DNA from: CBDUQN01 sp965369375
Lineage (GTDB): Bacteria; Krumholzibacteriota; Krumholzibacteriia; Krumholzibacteriales; Krumholzibacteriaceae
DNA length: 13,418 nt
NCBI GenBank assembly: GCA_965369375.1
Contig: CBDUQN010000083.1
Coordinates: 1 to 13,418, forward strand
Reading direction: 5' to 3'
The notes beneath the pieces were generated by a model. It saw nothing but the letters and a program-made list of their open reading frames with translations, was not told the DNA's origin and searched no databases. Shown here piece by piece: positions 11,140 through 13,418 of this stretch; position 1 is the first letter of the stretch, and each line of letters begins with the position of its first letter. Made by a program: the position numbers and the translations under genes.

Positions 11140-12585
11140 GTGAGCGAAGCAATTTATAAGAAAAAAAGCACCGAGCAATCCAGCGTCGACCGGATCGCCG
11201 AGAGTCTGGAGAGGAAGAACATTACCCTCGAAGCGCTCTTTAGATTCATTGAGCGGCTCGGGACCACACTCGACGCCAATCAAATCGTCAGGGTGTTCCT
11301 GATGACGCTTATGGGACAACTGCGGCTGAAGAAGGTTGCGCTCTATCTCGTCAACCGGCGAAAAAAGAGAATGGAAATGTATCATTCCCTGGGTATCAAG
11401 AGGGACGCTTCATTATCGCCTATCGAGTGTGACTCCATTTTCCGCCGCTGGATAAGGGAACTCGACGCGCCCGCTCACATCGATGATTTCTATAAAACAT
11501 CGGATGTGTCGAACGATGATCATGAAACCGCTTATGCTCATTTCATCAAAGACGGTTTTTCGTATGTGCATCCGTTAAAGGATCAGGATGAGCTTCTCGG
11601 CGCGCTCTTCTTCAGCAACAATGTTACCGGTGGAGGTTTTACCGAGTTCGACAGGGATATTCTCCAGGCACTTGCGAAGGTGGCGACCATATCAATCAAG
11701 AATGCATTTCTCTACCACGCGACGCTTCAATCGAAACAGGACATCGAGAGGTTTTCAAAGGTGAAAAAAGAGTTCATCAATCACACCTCCCACGAGTTGA
11801 GAACTCCCCTTACGGTGCTTCGAAGCACGCTGTGGTCGATAGAAAGTGAAAATGCCTGCGATGGGGTGTTGATCGATATGGCAAGGGACGCCGTTCTCAG
11901 ATTGCAGAGCAAGTTCGAGTACCTCCTTGCATTGAACGAAATCGAATTGAACAAGACGGTGTTCAATATGGGACCTGTCGAGATCTCTTCGCTTCTCGAA
12001 GATTGCCTGCGTGAAGTCATTGCGGAATTGGAGGAAAAGCAGATCACGGTCTCGGTGGACGATCAGGCGAAATTCAGAACGATAATGGCGGATACCCCCA
12101 AAATCAAAATTGTGCTGAGATGTATCATCGATAACGCCATAAATTTCGTCGAGCGGGGTGGCGCCATTTCGATTACCAGCTTTGTCTCGAACGAGACGCC
12201 TGATGAAAAAGGCGCCATCGAGATCGGTAATCCACAGCAGACTCTTGGAGGGTATCTGTACGACGCGTCTGTATCGGATGATGAGGACGAGTTGAATCAG
12301 TTCGATCCGGCGTATGACGATCCCGGTTTCAAGAAGATGAGTGGCAGCTCCTATCTCGTCTTGCGGATAAAAGACGACGGGATCGGTATCCCGGCCGATG
12401 AGATCATGACCCTGTCACAACCATTCACCTTGGCATCAAACTCCACGATGAGAGATGTCAAGGGAATGGGAATCGGACTTTCCGTTTCACAGAAAATCAT
12501 CACCGGTCACGGTGGCAGGCTCTTCTGCCGAAGCGCCGAAGGTCAGGGCGCTGAATTCTCGATCTGGCTTCCCCTCTTTGGGTGA
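11140..12585 (+). CDS. Cytoplasmic GAF-domain sensor histidine kinase
   Basis: This 481-residue kinase has no membrane segments. Residues about 25-195 are a GAF sensor domain. The dimerisation/phosphoacceptor helix has His218 in SHELRTPLTVLRS. The ATPase domain shows an N box (IIDNAINF, Asn332), G1 (KDDGIGIP, about 411) and G2 (GMGIGLSVSQKI), so it looks active. Between the N box and G1 lies an acidic stretch (about 355-400, VSDDEDELNQFDP) that makes this interval roughly 40 residues longer than usual. GTG 11140 is chosen because GGGGGA lies eight bases upstream; an upstream in-frame TTG at 11122 has no such site. It follows the kinase/STAS gene by 30 bases, so it probably belongs to the same operon. 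No response regulator is adjacent, so its phosphotransfer partner is unknown. Confidence 0.88.
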   Translation: MSEAIYKKKSTEQSSVDRIAESLERKNITLEALFRFIERLGTTLDANQIVRVFLMTLMGQLRLKKVALYLVNRRKKRMEMYHSLGIKRDASLSPIECDSIFRRWIRELDAPAHIDDFYKTSDVSNDDHETAYAHFIKDGFSYVHPLKDQDELLGALFFSNNVTGGGFTEFDRDILQALAKVATISIKNAFLYHATLQSKQDIERFSKVKKEFINHTSHELRTPLTVLRSTLWSIESENACDGVLIDMARDAVLRLQSKFEYLLALNEIELNKTVFNMGPVEISSLLEDCLREVIAELEEKQITVSVDDQAKFRTIMADTPKIKIVLRCIIDNAINFVERGGAISITSFVSNETPDEKGAIEIGNPQQTLGGYLYDASVSDDEDELNQFDPAYDDPGFKKMSGSSYLVLRIKDDGIGIPADEIMTLSQPFTLASNSTMRDVKGMGIGLSVSQKIITGHGGRLFCRSAEGQGAEFSIWLPLFG

Positions 12586-12589
12586 GCTC

Positions 12590-12621
12590 ATAAAAACGCG
12601 GCCTCCCGTTGGAAGGCCGCG
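12590..12621 (-). terminator. Rho-independent terminator of the cyclophilin gene
   Basis: CGCGGCCT (12597-12604) and AGGCCGCG (12614-12621) form a perfect eight-base-pair stem with a nine-base loop. On the minus strand it is followed by TTTTT (from 12596-12592), the standard intrinsic terminator layout. It lies 30 bases beyond the cyclophilin stop. On the plus strand there is no T-tract, so it would not efficiently end the histidine kinase transcript. Confidence 0.85.
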
Positions 12622-12651
12622 AAATCTCCATAAATGCTCAGCGTTGTTAAT

Positions 12652-13290
12652 CTACTCGGATTCTTTCTCCGTTTCCTTTTCTGATTTCTCCTTTTCAGGT
12701 TCGATTCTACGCGCCGTCTTCATAACCACGGGTTTTACCGGGACATCCTTGTATTGACCCTTGGTTGTGGTCTTGACTCTCCTGATCTCTTCGATAACGT
12801 CGGTGCCATCGACGACTTTGCCGAAAACGGCGTATCCGTATCCTCGTGTGGTTTTATCCACTTGGTCGAGGGAGGTGTTGTCTTTGAGGTTGATGAAAAA
12901 CTGGCTCGTCGCGCTGTTGATTTCACCCGTGCGGGCCATCGAGAGCGTGTATTTCTCGTTCTTGAGCCCATTGGACGCTTCGTTCTTGATGGGAGGACCC
13001 ACCGACTTTTTCATCATGTCATTCGTGAATCCCCCTCCCTGGATAACGAATGTGGGGATGATCCGGTGAAATATCGTATCGTCGTAGAATTTCTTGTCCA
13101 CATAATTGAGAAAGTTCTTTACGGTGATTGGGGCTTCATTCTCATAAAGTTCGATCGTGAATGAACCCATGCTGGTTTTGACCAGCACCATAGGATTCTT
13201 TTGCACTTTCTTCTCCTCTGCTACGGTGGGCAATGCGACAGACATCAGGATTGCTGAAAGTGCAAGCAGGATGATGAGCTTGAAACGCAT
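12652..13290 (-). CDS. Secreted cyclophilin-type peptidyl-prolyl cis-trans isomerase
   Basis: This folding enzyme isomerises X-proline bonds; 212 residues. Residues 1-24 are a signal peptide (MRFKLIILLALSAILMSVAL, cleavage near PTVA-EE), so it acts in the periplasm or outside the cell. The cyclophilin domain spans about 33-192. It shows FHRIIPTFVIQGGGFT with catalytic Arg76 and the Gln of VIQGGG, then SMARTGEINSATSQFFINL. The C-terminus is a charged tail of lysine and glutamate (from about 195, EPEKEKSEKETEKESE) that is not part of the fold. The start has an excellent GGAGGTGA ribosome site seven bases upstream, and a clear terminator follows. It is transcribed toward the histidine kinase gene and seems to be an independent unit. 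Confidence 0.93.
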   Translation of the reverse strand: MRFKLIILLALSAILMSVALPTVAEEKKVQKNPMVLVKTSMGSFTIELYENEAPITVKNFLNYVDKKFYDDTIFHRIIPTFVIQGGGFTNDMMKKSVGPPIKNEASNGLKNEKYTLSMARTGEINSATSQFFINLKDNTSLDQVDKTTRGYGYAVFGKVVDGTDVIEEIRRVKTTTKGQYKDVPVKPVVMKTARRIEPEKEKSEKETEKESE

Positions 13291-13418
13291 GTGATGATCA
13301 CCTCCGACTTAAGAGTAGCTGCCACTTGACAACGAACAGCAACAATATACGCTCTCTGAAAGGAATTATAAAGAAAAAAGGCACCGGTGAGCGGCTGGAA
13401 TAGACGTATCTTAATATA
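13291..13418. other. Upstream region of the cyclophilin gene
   Basis: The region holds the cyclophilin ribosome site (13299-13306) and a minus-strand TATAAT at 13370-13365 that could be its -10, but no good -35 lies at 17 bases. On the plus strand TTGACA (13326-13331) with TATACG (13347-13352), spacing 15, could drive a gene leaving the window. An open GTG frame from 13387 reaches the edge, which is too short to judge. Confidence 0.3.

Noticed and set aside
12590..12621. Terminator for the histidine kinase operon on the plus strand
   Set aside because: The stem is shared, but the T-tract exists only on the minus strand; on the plus strand the hairpin is followed by AAATCTCC.
1..13418. Insertion sequences, phage genes, tRNA or rRNA genes
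   Set aside because: No transposase, integrase, terminal inverted repeats with target duplications, or RNA gene signatures were recognised on either strand.

Overview
The window is bacterial chromosomal DNA of middling G+C content. It has Shine-Dalgarno-led genes and several likely TTG or GTG starts. The gene content suggests an anaerobe or microaerophile: a PerR-type peroxide sensor, several ferritin-like/rubrerythrin-type diiron proteins, a rubredoxin and a rubredoxin-flavoprotein. A secreted cyclophilin and a membrane phosphatase with an extracytoplasmic sensor fit a Gram-negative-like lineage. The nickel operator resembles the form known from Desulfovibrio and relatives. I cannot name the phylum from sequence alone.

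Layout. (1) 1-830, minus strand: a CbiM/NikM-type ECF permease with a promoter and a NikR-like inverted repeat. Its 3' end carries a 41-bp tandem duplication at the window edge. (2) 930-1643: an endonuclease III-like (COG2231/MagIII-like) DNA glycosylase. (3) 1644-2038: an intergenic region with a 3 x 16-bp tandem repeat, two candidate promoters and two PerR/Fur-box-like sites. (4) 2039-5500: an oxidative-stress cluster of perR, an N-terminal rubredoxin fused to a flavin reductase domain, a ferritin-like domain fused to a PP2C phosphatase, two ferritin-like proteins and a 53-residue rubredoxin. (5) 5493-7106: a GT-C membrane glycosyltransferase overlapping the last ferritin-like gene. (6) 7124-7468, minus strand: a lone PAS-domain protein. 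(7) 7856-12585: a signalling operon of a TPR protein, a membrane RsbU-like phosphatase, a fused RsbW-like kinase/STAS protein and a GAF histidine kinase. (8) 12590-13290, minus strand: a secreted cyclophilin with a clear terminator.

How the parts may work together. Reading domains, the window holds two PP2C (RsbU/SpoIIE-type) phosphatases, a switch kinase and a STAS protein, so a partner-switching circuit is encoded here. One phosphatase has a periplasmic sensor and a HAMP domain. The other carries a two-helix 'half-ferritin' with diiron-type ligands and sits among peroxide and oxygen defence genes. My inference is that it couples iron, oxygen or peroxide status to a phosphatase output. The kinase and STAS domains sit in one polypeptide, but a perfect Shine-Dalgarno and ATG lie exactly at the domain junction behind a 19-bp palindrome, so a free STAS protein may also be made. 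No sigma factor or response regulator gene lies in the window, so the output target is unknown.
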